DNA of 64,000 bases from Halichondria panicea (Eukaryota > Porifera > Demospongiae > Suberitida > Halichondriidae), in assembly GCF_963675165.1 (NCBI RefSeq), contig NC_087382.1, forward strand, positions 3,005,463 through 3,069,462, given 5' to 3'. The number at the start of each line of letters is the position of its first letter. The first letter of the stretch is position 1. The translations under genes and the position numbers were made by a program. The notes under the pieces were generated by a model. That model was not told the DNA's origin, did not search any database, and saw only the letters and a list, made by a program, of their open reading frames with translations. Positions 31,832 through 43,703 of the stretch are shown here, one piece after another.

Positions 31832-33687
31832 ATGGATCTCAACTTCTCACTTTGCTTTGCTCTTCTACTGATTCTACTAGTCTCCATAGCCTCTGCTCAA
31901 GATAATGGTGAGTGCCCATAGCTTATGAATTATCCTTTTTTTACGTGTATTATGCTACACGTTAATTATCTTCTACTGGTATATCTTATAAATATTCCCC
32001 CCCACACACACACACATATACACAGACACAGACACAGCCACTGAAGGTCCCCTACTCTACACTATGCAACCAGTGAGCCAATACTCTTGCAACCCGTACA
32101 TTGATGGACCTAAGCAACTAGTCTGTGCCCTCTACCAGCGTGGAGGTCTGTCCAATCACACCATCCGCTGGTTTAGAAGCTCTAACAACTCCGGTAATAT
32201 AGAAACAGAGATGATAATAAACGAAACTAATCCAAGGAATGAAGAATATTTGATATCGATACTTCAACTAAATAATTCAATAAAAGCAGAAGGTCCGAGT
32301 GATTATTGGTGTCAGGCCGGAGTCTACGGAGAGGTTAATTCGACCTATGAACCCAGTGCAGTGTTTACAGTGCTACCACGTGATGTGTACGTTGGTTACC
32401 CTCCTTGCACAGGGCTGTACATGTCTCAGCAGGTCTCAATGTTTGCTGGAAATGGATCGTTTCTTATGCCTGTGGGCATCATCGACACACCCACCTCTGT
32501 GGGCACCTCCCCCTCAAGTGAGCAGGTAAACAAGATGCGTGGGTGTATGTGTGTGTGGGTGTATGTGTGTGTGGGTGGATGTATGATGTGTACCATGCGC
32601 ATTTAATACAATTATTGCTACATATATTTCCCAGACTCCGGAGGATCTTCCACTGGTCTTGATAGTGGGCATAGCCGTTTCCTCATTCTTTGTTGCCCTT
32701 CTCTTCTTGATCATCTGTATATTCTGCTGCGTCCTGAAATCAAAAAGTAAGTCATCAATATATAATAATGGAAGCTCATTAAACTTAAGCAATAATGATG
32801 AAATTATATCGGCTCTGTAACCATAGTATAGAGTTCTGATTGTAAAAATTCAACCATTTCATGACTTCCTGAAAACTTAGAAGGTATGCTTAAGTTATAA
32901 ATGTGTACCGGGCCATAATTCCCTAAAAAGACCATGGGCTATTATAGAGCCCATGGTATTTTGTCAAAAACAGTAACACATTATCTGAAAGGCCTCTCTT
33001 TAAGCTTTCAGAAAATCAAAATATCAACGTTATTGGACTAACAGAACTAAAGTTATGATGGTTTTTCAAATGTGCTCTATTTAACGCTACATGCTTGCTT
33101 CATTTCCAGGAAAGCAATCAACTAAAATTGACCTTATTCACGATACAAACGAACCTTTACAATCACTGACAGCCATCGACATCCATGGCAACGAACCCAC
33201 CACCCCCCCTCAGGAAATAGATAACTCAGATGATTACGTTGACGTTAGTGCTGAGGGAATTTCCCCCCTAGGCCACCCCCTATGCACATCACTAGCTAAT
33301 AGCATGGACTCTGCTCATCTTCAAGACAACGCTATAGAGATTCATTATCACGCCATTGACGCTGACGGAATGGACACAAATGAATACGCAGATCTCCGAA
33401 GACCACCTCACATTTCTCCAAAACCTGTAGGAGTCGCATCGAATTGTCAGCGACCATTTGCAGTAAAAAGAATTGGTGATGGCGAGGTATCTAAAGAACG
33501 CAGAAAACCGCTACCACCATCGAAAAATAGAGCTCCTAATCTCAAGGATGAATCTCTGCTTCAGTCTCAGCAACCTTATGAACCAGAGTATCAGGCGCTC
33601 AGTTCAAGCACAAAGAATTATATGGAACTGTACACATGTCCAGCTGAGCTATCTGCCAGCTCTGAGAGTGTTGTGTATTCTAACTAA
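31832..33687 (+). CDS. Single-Ig-domain transmembrane receptor, array copy 4 (IgR4)
   Basis: Exons 31832-31907, about 32032-32525, 32635-32746, 33110-33687; 1260 nt, 419 aa. Three tandem in-frame AGs (32025, 32031, 32037) could serve as exon 2 acceptor; each keeps the frame. Signal peptide MDLNFSLCFALLLILLVSIA, no stalk repeat. Ig domain with CNPYIDGPKQLVCALYQRGG, the divergent middle IINETNPRNEEYLISILQLN, then SDYWCQAGVYG and PPCTG. Helix LVLIVGIAVSSFFVALLFLI. Tail: DDYVDV, NEYADL, EYQAL, NYMELY and terminal SVVYSN; the proline motif is RPPHISPKP instead of KPPPISPKP. The thrombospondin-like stalk after the Ig domain is shortened (TPTSVGTSPSS). Confidence 0.87.
32813..33070. mobile_element. 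Foldback element in IgR4 intron 3
   Basis: Contains CGGGCCATAATTCCC, AGACCATGGGCTATTATAGA with its mirror GCCCATGGTATTTTG, and AACTAAAGTTATG near the end. The central CCATGG palindrome is complete here. Confidence 0.6.
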
Positions 33688-34095
33688 AAATAACTGTTGA
33701 GTCACGTTTTAAGTATTGTAAGTTTGTAACTGTCATCACATGTGAGACATAATTATACGCTTAACAATTTCAAAGTGCAAGGGTAGATCTAAACCGTTGT
33801 TTATACAAGCAGCAAATCAGTATCAGATTAAGCACTCAATATCTGTTCCAGGAACCCGGTTTCCATTCATTTCTTGGCAGAGTATTGCTATGGTTGCATG
33901 GTTGTGCGTGCAAACAAAAGCCTTTGAAGTTAATTGCTCTCAATTCTGGGAAGCAACCCTCAACTTGGCTTGCTTATAAGTCCGTATTCAATTTAACAGC
34001 TGAGAGAGTATATAAATTACACCCGGAATGTACACATATAAAACGAGGCTATAACGGTATAAATTCTTCCATTACATCATTTTCAGTCTGATTGA

Positions 34096-34452
34096 TTTGA
34101 ACATTGAATTGAATTTCTTGCCAGTGCACAATGCGACCGAATGTGTATGGAGAATGCATCGTCAGCATAACAAAGGTTTCGTGCAAACCACCAGGGTGTC
34201 ATACAGGGGGGAAGGGGATATCCCCCCCAAGCTCCAATTCCCCCCCCTTCAATTATGACTGAGTGTCCATAGCTGGGCATTGAAATAACAGTTGACCTTT
34301 TTTTAGCAACATTTTCTGGTTACTTTTCTCATTTCCCCCCTCTACTTCAAAATCGTGTATGACACCCTGACCACTATCAGATGTGATAAGGGAAAGATTT
34401 CGACGACTGTTCAATTACCTTGATACAAGCTATAGAGGTGTTGAACACAAAG
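34096..34452 (+). pseudogene. SPO16 exon-2 fragment, array copy 5, split by an element
   Basis: GATTTGAACATTGAATTGAA to GGTTTCGTGCAAACCAC, then a 178-bp insertion, then ACCACTATCAGATGTGATAA up to GTGTTGAACACAAAG. The part coding for the helix-hairpin-helix region is deleted. No frame survives. Confidence 0.87.
34192..34369. mobile_element. 178-bp element with CAGGGTGTCATAC inverted ends and 5-bp target duplication
   Basis: Left end CAGGGTGTCATAC and right end GTATGACACCCTG are exact inverted repeats of 13 bp. ACCAC lies on both sides (34187-34191, 34370-34374), while the uninterrupted parent has a single ACCAC (15537 region). The interior has C-rich/G-rich arms. CAG ends with a short duplication suggest an hAT-like non-autonomous element. 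Confidence 0.75.
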
Positions 34453-34891
34453 TAGGAGCCAGTATTAATTTTATTACGGAATAATTTATACTGATCATTT
34501 CATGTGTACATTCTGGTGTAGTAATTTGTAATTAATTTTCGTGGCCTAACAGCAAATGTGTTTTTGTGTAGATCTAATTAAGTTTGCACTTTGCTCAACC
34601 TTAATTATCCAATCTCTCTGCCAACTCCACCCACTCTCTGTGTGTGTGTATATGGTATTGCATGCGAAACAAAAGCTGTTGCAGTATGATAGAGTCTGAC
34701 ATGCTTTGGCTAGCATTGGTATGGTAACTGTATAGTCTCCATATATACTGACTGGGTGTGCATCACTGTTGGAGTGGGAGAAGGGGAAGCTTTAGAGTTG
34801 CATAAAACTGTGACAGCACAAGCAGCATACACTTATTAGTAGCTATAGCTTGAGCTGAAAGCATAGACTGCAGCTGCACAACACACAAGAT

Positions 34892-35191
34892 ATGGATATC
34901 AACTTCTCACTTTGCTTTGCTGTTCTACTGGTTCTACTTGTCTCCATAGCTTCTGCTCAAGATAACAGTGAGTGCATGCATGCACAGCTATAGCTATGTA
35001 TAATTATGAATAAGATATGTACTAATATGCAGTATGTATACGTATAATTATATGCTAAACAATAGCTATTGGTATTTCATTTACAACACACCCTACACAG
35101 ACACACACACAGACACACACACAGACACACACACAGACACGCACACACACACACACACACACAGACAGACACGCACACAGACACGCACACA

Positions 35192-35256
<65 letters not shown>

Positions 35257-37012
35257 ACACACACACACACACACCGCACACACACACACACACCGCACAC
35301 ACCCTACACAGACACACACACTAAAGGTCCCCTACTCTACACTATGCAACCAATGAGCCAGTATTCTTGCAACCCGTACATTGTTGGACGGAAACGGCTA
35401 TTCTGTGCCCTCTACCAGCGTGGAGGTCTGTCCAATCACACTATCCGCTGGTTTAGAAGGTCTAACAACTCCGGTAATATTGAAACAGAGATGATAAGGG
35501 AAACTAATCCAAGGAATGAAGAATATTTTCTCTCAAGACTTTCACTAAAAGATTTCATAGAAGCAGAAGGTCCGAGTGATTACTGGTGTCAGGTCGGAGT
35601 CTACGGAGAGGTTAATTCGACCTATGAACCCAGTGCAGTGTTTAAAGTACTACCACGTGATGCGTACATTGGTTACCCTCCCTGCACACTACTGTCCTTG
35701 TCACAGCAGGTCTCCATGTTTGCTGGCAATGGATCGATTCTTACGCCTGTGGGCATCATCAACACACCCACCTCTGTGGGCACCTCCCCCTCAAGCGAGC
35801 AGGTAAACAGGATGCGTGGGTGTATGTGTGTGTGGGAGGTGTATGTATGTGTGGGTGTTAGGCATACGCAATCCATACACGTTTTATTGCTACGCATATA
35901 TTTCCCTATACAGAATCTCACACCGGTCTTGACAGTGAGTATAGTCATCTCCTTATTCTTTGTTGCCCTTCTCTTCTTGATAATCTGTATATTCTGCTGC
36001 GTCCTGAAATCAAAGAGTGAGTCATCAATATAATATAATATGCATGGAAATAACTTGAATAGCAGCAATAAAGATAACAAGGCCTCCTTCGTTCTAGAGT
36101 TGGCTATATCTGTAACTAGAGTTCTGATGGTCCAAATTAAAATGTTATGATTTTCTGAAAGCTTGGAAGGAGCTCATTAAGATGGTATCCTCAAATCCCA
36201 AATTTGGAACAGGCCATAATTTCTTACTTCTCCGAAATAGCCCATGGTATTTTGTCAAAAACACAGGCCAAAAAAAACTTTTTATTTTAACGCACCATGT
36301 GAAAGGCCTCTCTTGATGTCTAAGCTTTCAAAAAAGCAGAAATCAACGTTTATGGACCAATGGAACAAAAGTTATAGCCGTTCAAAACATGCAATAAGTT
36401 GTTGTTTTTTTATTTCCAGGAAAGCTATCATCAACTGAAATTGACATTATTCACAGTACAAACGAACCCTTGCAATCGCTGGCGGCCGTTGATATCCATG
36501 GCAACGAATCCATCACCCTCCCTCAGGAAATAGATAACTCAGCTGGTTACGTCGACGTTGGAGCTGAGGGAATTTCCCCCGTAGACCACCCCTTACGTAC
36601 ATCACAAGCTAATAGTATGGACTATCTTCAAGACAACGCTGCAAAGATTCATTATCACGCCATTGATGTTGACGGAATGGACGAAAGGGAATACACAGAT
36701 CTCCGAAAACCACCTCGTATTTCTCCTAAACCTAGAGGAGTCAAATCTCAATCACTGAATTGTCAGCAAGCATTTGCAGTCAAAAGAATGGGTGGCGAAA
36801 AATTAACGGAACGTACGAAACCGCTACCACTACCGAAAAATAAAGACAAAAATAGAGCTCCTAGCGAATCTCCGCTTCAATCTCAAAGAATTGGACAGCC
36901 TTCTAAACAAGATTATCAGGCGCTCAGTTCAAGCACAAAGAATCGTGTTGAACTGTACACATGCCCAGCTGAGGTATCTGCCAGCTCTGAGAGCGTTGTG
37001 TATGCTAACTAA
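34892..37012 (+). CDS. Single-Ig-domain transmembrane receptor, array copy 5 (IgR5)
   Basis: Exons 34892-34967, 35312-35802, 35914-36016, 36420-37012; 1263 nt, 420 aa. Signal peptide MDINFSLCFAVLLVLLVSIA. The Ig exon shows the largest changes in the array near its start (CNPYIVGRKRLFCALYQRGG) and the middle RETNPRNEEYFLSRLSLKDF, while IRWFRRSNNSG and DYWCQVGVYG are kept. Helix VLTVSIVISLFFVALLFLII. Tail: GYVDV, REYTDL, KPPRISPKPRG, DYQAL, RVELYT and terminal SVVYAN. Intron 1 is dominated by a CA tract that runs up to the acceptor. Intron 3 has a foldback element. Confidence 0.87.
35086..35311. repeat. CA microsatellite in IgR5 intron 1
   Basis: Over 200 bp of (CA)n with GACA and GCACA interruptions, ending at the exon 2 acceptor ACACAG. 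Repeat length changes here could affect splicing. Confidence 0.9.
36105..36390. mobile_element. Foldback element in IgR5 intron 3
   Basis: TGATTTTCTGAAAGCTTGGA, ATAGCCCATGGTATTTTGTC, AAGGCCTCTCTTGA and AACAAAAGTTATAGCCGTTC are blocks of the CCATGG-centre family in the usual order. Confidence 0.6.
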
Positions 37013-37538
37013 AAATCGTTTTATCATAACATTTTTTGCATAATTATAGTTCTGCCATGTGAGACATAATTATATGTGCATGTACACCGTTTATCAATTT
37101 CAAAGTACAAGCAAGGGTGGATTGAAAACACATTAATTTGTTTACTGGAAACATCAAATTTAATATAGGCATTTGGTGTGGTATAATGTTCCAACGTTTT
37201 TAGGGCAGCTCATTTTCCATTCATTTCTTGGCAGGGTCTTCCTGTATGGTTGGTTTTGTGTGCAAACAAGGCCTTTGAAGCTAATTGCCATCAATTATGG
37301 AATCAGCCCTCAACTTGGCTGCTTATAAGTTCCTTAATGTAGTTACTGCATTTAATTGAGCAGCTGTGAGACAGTCTTATAAGCTAGCAGTCTCAATAAA
37401 TGCGTTCTAAGCATCACCTTTAATCTATTGAAGTAATAGTGTACCTCTCTATAACTATAATAGTAGTGTATATACAGTCTACTTACTAAATTAATATTTT
37501 ACAGTTATAAGCGTAAAAGTAGCATAGAAATCATAAAG
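37013..37538. other. Spacer between IgR5 and IgR6
   Basis: A diverged copy of the conserved receptor 3' flank (CATTCATTTCTTGGCAG, CAACTTGGCTGCTTATAAGT). No SPO16 fragment follows, so the tandem unit ends here. No gene seen. Confidence 0.5.
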
Positions 37539-40500
37539 ATGTCTTTACGTGTGTGGATACTAACAACCCTTCTCTGCACACTACCCACTGTGCTCTCTCA
37601 AGGAGGTATGTTGTTCATCTACATGGTATGCATGCATGTGTGTACAATCACCTGAAATGTGTAACTTCATTCTTGCAAAGGTACATTCCTATTCCTTCCT
37701 CATGCATATAATTATACAGATATCAACACCTGTGACAGTGGTTACTCCTTCATTACCCAACCGCCTGAGGCCTTCCCCTGTAACCCCTACCCCTCCAGTA
37801 ACCAGGAGACAACCTCGTTACTGTTAGAATGCTCAGTGACTGTCCCCCAGAATCTCATCACTGCCTCTACACTGATGTGGAATAAAGCGGTCGGTGTCGA
37901 TAACTTTGAGGAGGGAAGAGTGACTACCACTGCTAACTTGATCTACAAAGTTTCCGAGGAAACGGAAAGCGTTGTACTAATAAGGTGATACGATTGGCTA
38001 GAATGGACTGTATCAAATTTTGCTATGCTGTTGTACGAAAATCCTCGAAGAACTTGTTTCCCTATATTATAGTGTGTGTAGCTGTAGTGTTGTGTGTAGA
38101 CTTGCACTTGTAGTTACATAATTATAATTATATAGGTAATAGATTGTATACATTTTCTCTGCAACAGGTCTATTCTAGAAGTCCGTGGTCTTAGTTTAAA
38201 CAACTCTGACTGTGTGGGACGTTACTTCTGTCAGGTCCATGTTTTGATTGGAGGAGAAACTGTGTTCTCTAACGCCAGCACTGTGATCCAACTGCTCAAC
38301 TCGAGTGCCTACACAGACCTGGATAGGTGTTCAAATATTGGGGGTGTGTTTCTGAGTGAGGCTTCGCAATGCTTGTCTCTTGACAGTACGATCTCACTAC
38401 CTCCACCACCACCACCGAGTGAAGAGGAACCTCCTACCAGCGTGAGTTATTGTTTAATTATTAAGGACATTTTAAGATCATGCTGTTTTTAATAATTATA
38501 TACACTTGCTAATGCAGTACAGAGGATGGTTAATATATACTGCATGCTTATGTGTGTAATATAGGAACCTCCTACCAGCACGAGTGTGGTATAATGGCGG
38601 TATTGAGGTACGTACGGGTACCAGGGCGAGGTGGTATGTAGCACTGTGTACCTAGGGCTGCATTACTATAGGTTGCTATGGGTGATGCCAGGAACACACT
38701 CTTGCTAACGTAATGTGCAATGGAAACTTATATTCCTTTCTTGTGCAGAATGTGCATGAGCGTTTATTTATATGAGCTCTCCAATTTCAACGATTAATTA
38801 TTTTAATAGTATTCTGGGAATGAGATTGATCTGTCTCCTATAGTGTACCTGCATGCATGCATGGCTATGTATAGTGTAGCTATAATTATATACAATAGTT
38901 GAGCTCCATGACATGTACTGTGCTGGTTAAAAGCTGTGCAAGGAGGGAGTTGATTTTGTCACAGTGTGCTTACACGATAATATATCCAATTTCTAGCATG
39001 TTTGGTCTGTTATCTGTGTTTACCCCTAACAAGGACAGTGATGAGCTTGTACCAAGTCCATTACTGGCTATGTCCATTACTGGCTGTGTCTGCCCTATAG
39101 GGACCCCTACACACCATTCCCTACTATAGGCCTATTGTTGGGCAACATTTCCAAATGAACAATAGCAGTTTGTGTTCTGTTACCTCTCCCCCTCCTCCCG
39201 CCCTAGAAATAATCATGTTATTGCAAGAAAAAAATGTCATGTATATACGACTGCACATGCATGGATTGCTTATACTAATACCAAAAGTACATAATAAAAT
39301 TGTATGTACCCTCGCTAATAATTATATAATGTGTTCAAAAAATAATGTTTTTTCCCCTCTTATATATACAGTGCCATGACACTCCAACCTCCAGTTGCAG
39401 TACAACCACCGGCACCACGCCCCCTCCCTTCACCATGGAAACTATCATCGTCATCGCCTCTGTGGGGGGTGGTCTAGCCCTCCTGGTCTGCTTCCTGCTC
39501 TTTGTTCTACTGATCACATGTTGTTGTCTGAGGAAGCCTGACCGTTCCAAAGCTTCACTGAGAACTTTCAAAGGTGTGTGTTTTTGGCAGAGTCTCAATT
39601 TTTATCATGCATACAACCATACTTCCTTAACAAGCTAGTGTGAAAAGACCTTTTAGGATGTGTTTCCCAGACTAATATACTCGGGTGATCATAGTATTAT
39701 ACAATAATTATAATGATCCAAAAATGGTTCAATGCATGATTTTCTGAAAGCTCTTTACAATAATTATTGTGGGATGCTCAACTCTCAAATTTGCAACACA
39801 AAATTTACGGCAAATTACCTACCCTGTGGTATTTTGTCGAAAATGAGTTTTTGTTCAACTGAAATCTAAAGTTATGGTCGTTAGAATATTATTTAACTAC
39901 ATGGATTGGGATTATACCACACGCCTACACACACACAAACACACACACATACACACACCCACACACGCCCACACACAGATCGTTCCATACCTCTCTCTGC
40001 TTCTTCTATGAGCAACATCAACATGATCAAAAGTGGCACTTCTCAATCTAACCTCGTGACCACACCAATTCAAATCCCCTTATCTACACAGTCCGCCCCC
40101 TTATCTTCACAATCCGCCCCCTCACATCCTCCCCCTGTGCGGACCACCCTCCCCACGCGTAGCAAACAGACCGTGACTCAAAAAGACAGTAGTTGTTCCG
40201 TATCATCCACCGCTGCGCTGATCAGAAAAGGCCGAGCTGCAACTGTTGTCGGAAAACTAAAAACCGCTTGCACACCTACTGACGAAAATTCTGTGCCCAC
40301 AACAATAGGAGGAGGCAAAAGTAAATTCGAAACGGGGCCTGTTTATAAGAGCTTGATTGTTAGAAATATGGACGATGCTCCAATCTACTCAACTGCTTCT
40401 CTAAACGGCAGTATGGAACATTTGGATAAAATCGATCATCAGCCAGTTTACAGCGAACCTAATATTCCGCTCTCAGTTAGCATGCTTTCACTTATCAGTG

Positions 40501-41268
40501 AACAGGATAACGAACAGCCACAGTATACTGAACCGTACATCCTTCCTCACGCTGTCAGTAGCTTGTCATTACACAGTCCTACAGAGCATGAGATTCATAA
40601 TGGCAGCGCACTGACTGCTCGTTCAAGACTAAGTCTACCGCTAAACAAGAAGCTGTCTGTGTCACCCTTCATGACAGAGGAGCAACCGATATACAGCGAA
40701 GTGGACGATTGGAGGAATGCTCCACATAGACAGGTATAGCTATAGCCGGTATACCCATATTACTTGTCTGATTTACATAGAGATTATATATGTACATACG
40801 TATAGTTTTAAATTGGATCACCAAAATTCTACCAGCTTAGTAACGTACGTGTACATTGCATTAGAGCCTGATTTTTAATAAGTACAACATGTTGCTCCCC
40901 TGATTTCATTAACACTGCATTTTTTTAATTATGCATATTTTGTACTCCTGCAGTACACGAGTAGTTCCAATGAGTCCTCCCCAGTGAAGAGGAAGCCCAT
41001 GGTCCCACCCCGCCCACACACACGACAGACTAACAAGCTGTACATCCCTCCCGAAACCGTCAACCAATCAGAATGCTCGATTCAACGAGAGAGTATCGAC
41101 GGAGAGTACGTTTGTCCGAATGAAATGCTTGATGTCGAAGCCGTTAGAGGTCGAAGTTCAAGTGAGCAGCCGCGGGGGGAGGTTTTCCAGTTACGTAATC
41201 GCGATATTGCCCCACCCCCTCACATGATACAAGGAGACAGAAACAGCTACCTAACCTTATACAATTAA
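37539..41268 (+). CDS. Ig-domain transmembrane receptor with long tyrosine-rich tail (IgR6)
   Basis: Six exons: 37539-37605, 37720-37984, 38168-38441, 39372-39573, 39979-40733, 40954-41268; 1878 nt, 625 aa. Signal peptide MSLRVWILTTLLCTLPTVLS. The Ig domain is split over exons 2 and 3: FPCNPYPSS, LLLECSVTVPQ, TLMWNKAV, GRYFCQVHVLI, then cysteines in DRCSN and ASQCLS and a PPPPPPSEEE stalk. Exon 4 is the helix (IIVIASVGGGLALLVCFLLF). The tail carries APIYST, QPVYSEP, QPQYTEP, QPIYSEV, GEYVCP and a terminal SYLTLYN, plus VPPRPHTR. The CNP start, cysteine spacing and YxCQV strand tie it to IgR1-5, but the exon split and tail differ, so it is an older paralogue. YxxP/YxxV sites suggest SH2 docking. 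Confidence 0.85.
39706..39885. mobile_element. Foldback element in IgR6 intron 4
   Basis: TGATTTTCTGAAAGCTCTTT, CCCTGTGGTATTTTGTCG and CTAAAGTTATGGTCGTT are a decayed CCATGG-family copy. Confidence 0.45.
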
Positions 41269-41598
41269 ATGTAACAATTATTTAGTAGCAAAACGTATCA
41301 CTAATTTCTGTACACCGCAGTATAATATATTTTATGTATATTTTATATTATTTATACCTACATGTATATATAATAGGTTATACTTTTTTGTGGTCATTAA
41401 TAATTATTATTATAAATTCTACTTACACTTACATCCCTAGGCAATAAAGATTGTTCAATAAAAATTATTCATGCTAAAAACACAGGCAGTAAAGATCGTT
41501 AATATTAATAAGTATCAATAACAATAAGTGTGCATCAAACATGAACAAATCAAAATAAGTACTGCACAAATTGACACATTAACAACAATAAACTTGGA

Positions 41599-41813
41599 TA
41601 CCGTATAGCGGGTAATTTTCGTGGGGTAAAATATTCGTGGTTTTCGTGGTTGGAGGTCTGACCACGAATATTTTATTCACAAATGAAGCGACCTTGCTTA
41701 CCTTTACCTGCAGTGCAAGCAGCTACCACGAAAATATTACCCACGAAATCTCTCAATAATTTATTGCTGAACCACAAATATTTTGTCTCCCGAAAATTAC
41801 CTGCTATACGGTA
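41599..41813. mobile_element. Inverted-repeat element, TACCGTATAGCGGG family, best copy
   Basis: TACCGTATAGCGGGTAATTT at the left; right end GAAAATTACCTGCTATACGGTA-type (last 11 bp GCTATACGGTA). Subterminal TATTCGTGG/CCACGAATA blocks are also inverted. About 215 bp, no reading frame. Confidence 0.75.
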
Positions 41814-42234
41814 TATAAATTTTTTTATACTAATACTTTTTGAGCGAAAGCATAACATGGCGAGAGGCATTAGCACAGCGCAGCTTGTGACACTCGTAAT
41901 AAAAGCAAATGTCACAAAATAGAGAATTGCAGAATTGTTTAAAAAATAAACCGTTTGCTACTACTACCTAATGAAAGACAGTAGGGCTGCTACCTAGTAC
42001 CTAATGAGAGGTAGTCAGGTGCTACTAACCACAGTGTAGTAGGGCTGCTACGTAATGAAAGGTAGACCTGAAAGACAGACAGGAAGTGGATGACCAGTTT
42101 CCCGGCCACCCACTACAGCACCGGTCAAATCAATAACGTAGGAGGAAGGATCTTTTAGCTTCGATCCAAGGCCGCACTAACAATTACAATGCATGTAAAA
42201 TACATGTAAGTCAGTGAAGGTAACTTTAATTAAA

Positions 42235-43460
42235 CGGAGGGGGGTATCTTTCAACAGCCATAACTTTTATACAGTTAATCCGATGTCAAAATTTTAATGA
42301 TTTTCTGGAAGCTTAGAAAATTACCTTTCAAACGATGTGATTCAATCCATAATTTCATGAGGGCCCTAATTTGTCATTTTTCGGCCTCGGACCATGGGCT
42401 ATAATCCATGGTATCGCCAAATTGGCAAATACTTTTAACTCTCGAATATCAACTTTGATGGTACCATTTGAAAGGTCTCTTTCTAAGCTTTCAGAAAACC
42501 ATAAAATTTTTGATTTTCGATCCACAGAATTCAAGTTATGGCAGCTGAAAGATTCCCAAAATCATTAATTAAACGGAGGGGGGGGGGGGTGTCTTTCAAC
42601 AGCCATAACTTTTGTACAGTTGATCCGATGTCAAAATTTTAATGATTTTCTGAAAGCTTAGAAAATTACCTTTCAAACAATGTGATTCATTTCATGGGGG
42701 CTCTAATTTGTCATTTTTCGGCCTCGGACCATGGGCTATATATAATCCATGGTATCGCCAAATTGGCAAATACTTTTAACTCTCGAATATGAGCTTTGAT
42801 GGTACCATTTGAAAAGTCTCTTTCTAAGCTTTCAGAAAAACATAAAATTTTTGATTTTCGATCCACAGAATTCAAGTTATGGCAGCTGAATGATTCCCAA
42901 AATCATTAATTAAACGGAGGGGGGGGTGTCTTTCAACAGCCATAACTTCGAAATAGTTTTGCGATCCCGTGAGTAGGTTCAATTCCAAATTGTTAAATAC
43001 TTTTATCTCTCGAATATCAACTTTGATGGTACCATTTGAAAGTCTCTTTCTTAGTTTTCATAGAAAAACATAATAATTTTCATTTTAGATCCACAGAATG
43101 CAGCTGAAAGATTCCCAAAATCATTAATTAAACGGAGGGGGGGGGGGGTGTCTTTCAACAGCCATAACTTTTGTACAGTTGATCCGATGTCAAAATTTTA
43201 ATGATTTTCTGAAATCTTAGAAAATTACCTTTCAAACCATGTGATTCAATCCATAATTTCATGAGGGCCCTAATTTGTCATTTTTCGGCCTCGGACCATG
43301 GGCTATAATCCATGGTATCGCCAAATTGGCAAATACTTTTAACTCTCGAATATCAACTTTGATGGTACCATTTGAAAAGTCTCTTTCTAAGCTTTCAGAA
43401 AAACATAAAATTTTTGATTTTCGATCCACAGAATTCAAGTTATGGCAGCTGAATGATTCC
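42235..43460. repeat. Four tandem copies of the CCATGG-centre foldback element
   Basis: Copies near 42246-42551, 42591-42891, 42927-43110 (internal deletion) and 43151-43451. Each starts TCTTTCAACAGCCATAACTT and ends AAGTTATGGCAGCTGAA, with GACCATGGGCTATAATCCAT in the middle, and they are joined by ATTCCCAAAATCATTAATTA plus a G run. Each copy can fold on itself. No gene is supported between 41269 and 43703. Confidence 0.8.
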
Positions 43461-43703
43461 CAAAATCATTAATGTAAACTTCATTATAGCAGCTTACTAT
43501 TAACACTCTTGAGCGACAGCATAACATGGCGAGAGGCATTAGTACAGCGCAGCTTGTGACACTCTGTTATAATAGTGTGCATGCAAAACAGAACGATGAA
43601 AGATGAACAAATCAAAATAAGTACTGCACAAAATTAACACGTACATCAATTAACAACAGTAACGGCTAAATAAAATAAAATAAATGTAACGGTCAATTTA
43701 TTA

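Noticed and set aside
42371-43472. Two nearly identical 65-codon frames starting MSFFGLGPWAIIHGI
   Set aside because: They lie in the foldback element copies; similarity reflects the repeat, not a gene family.
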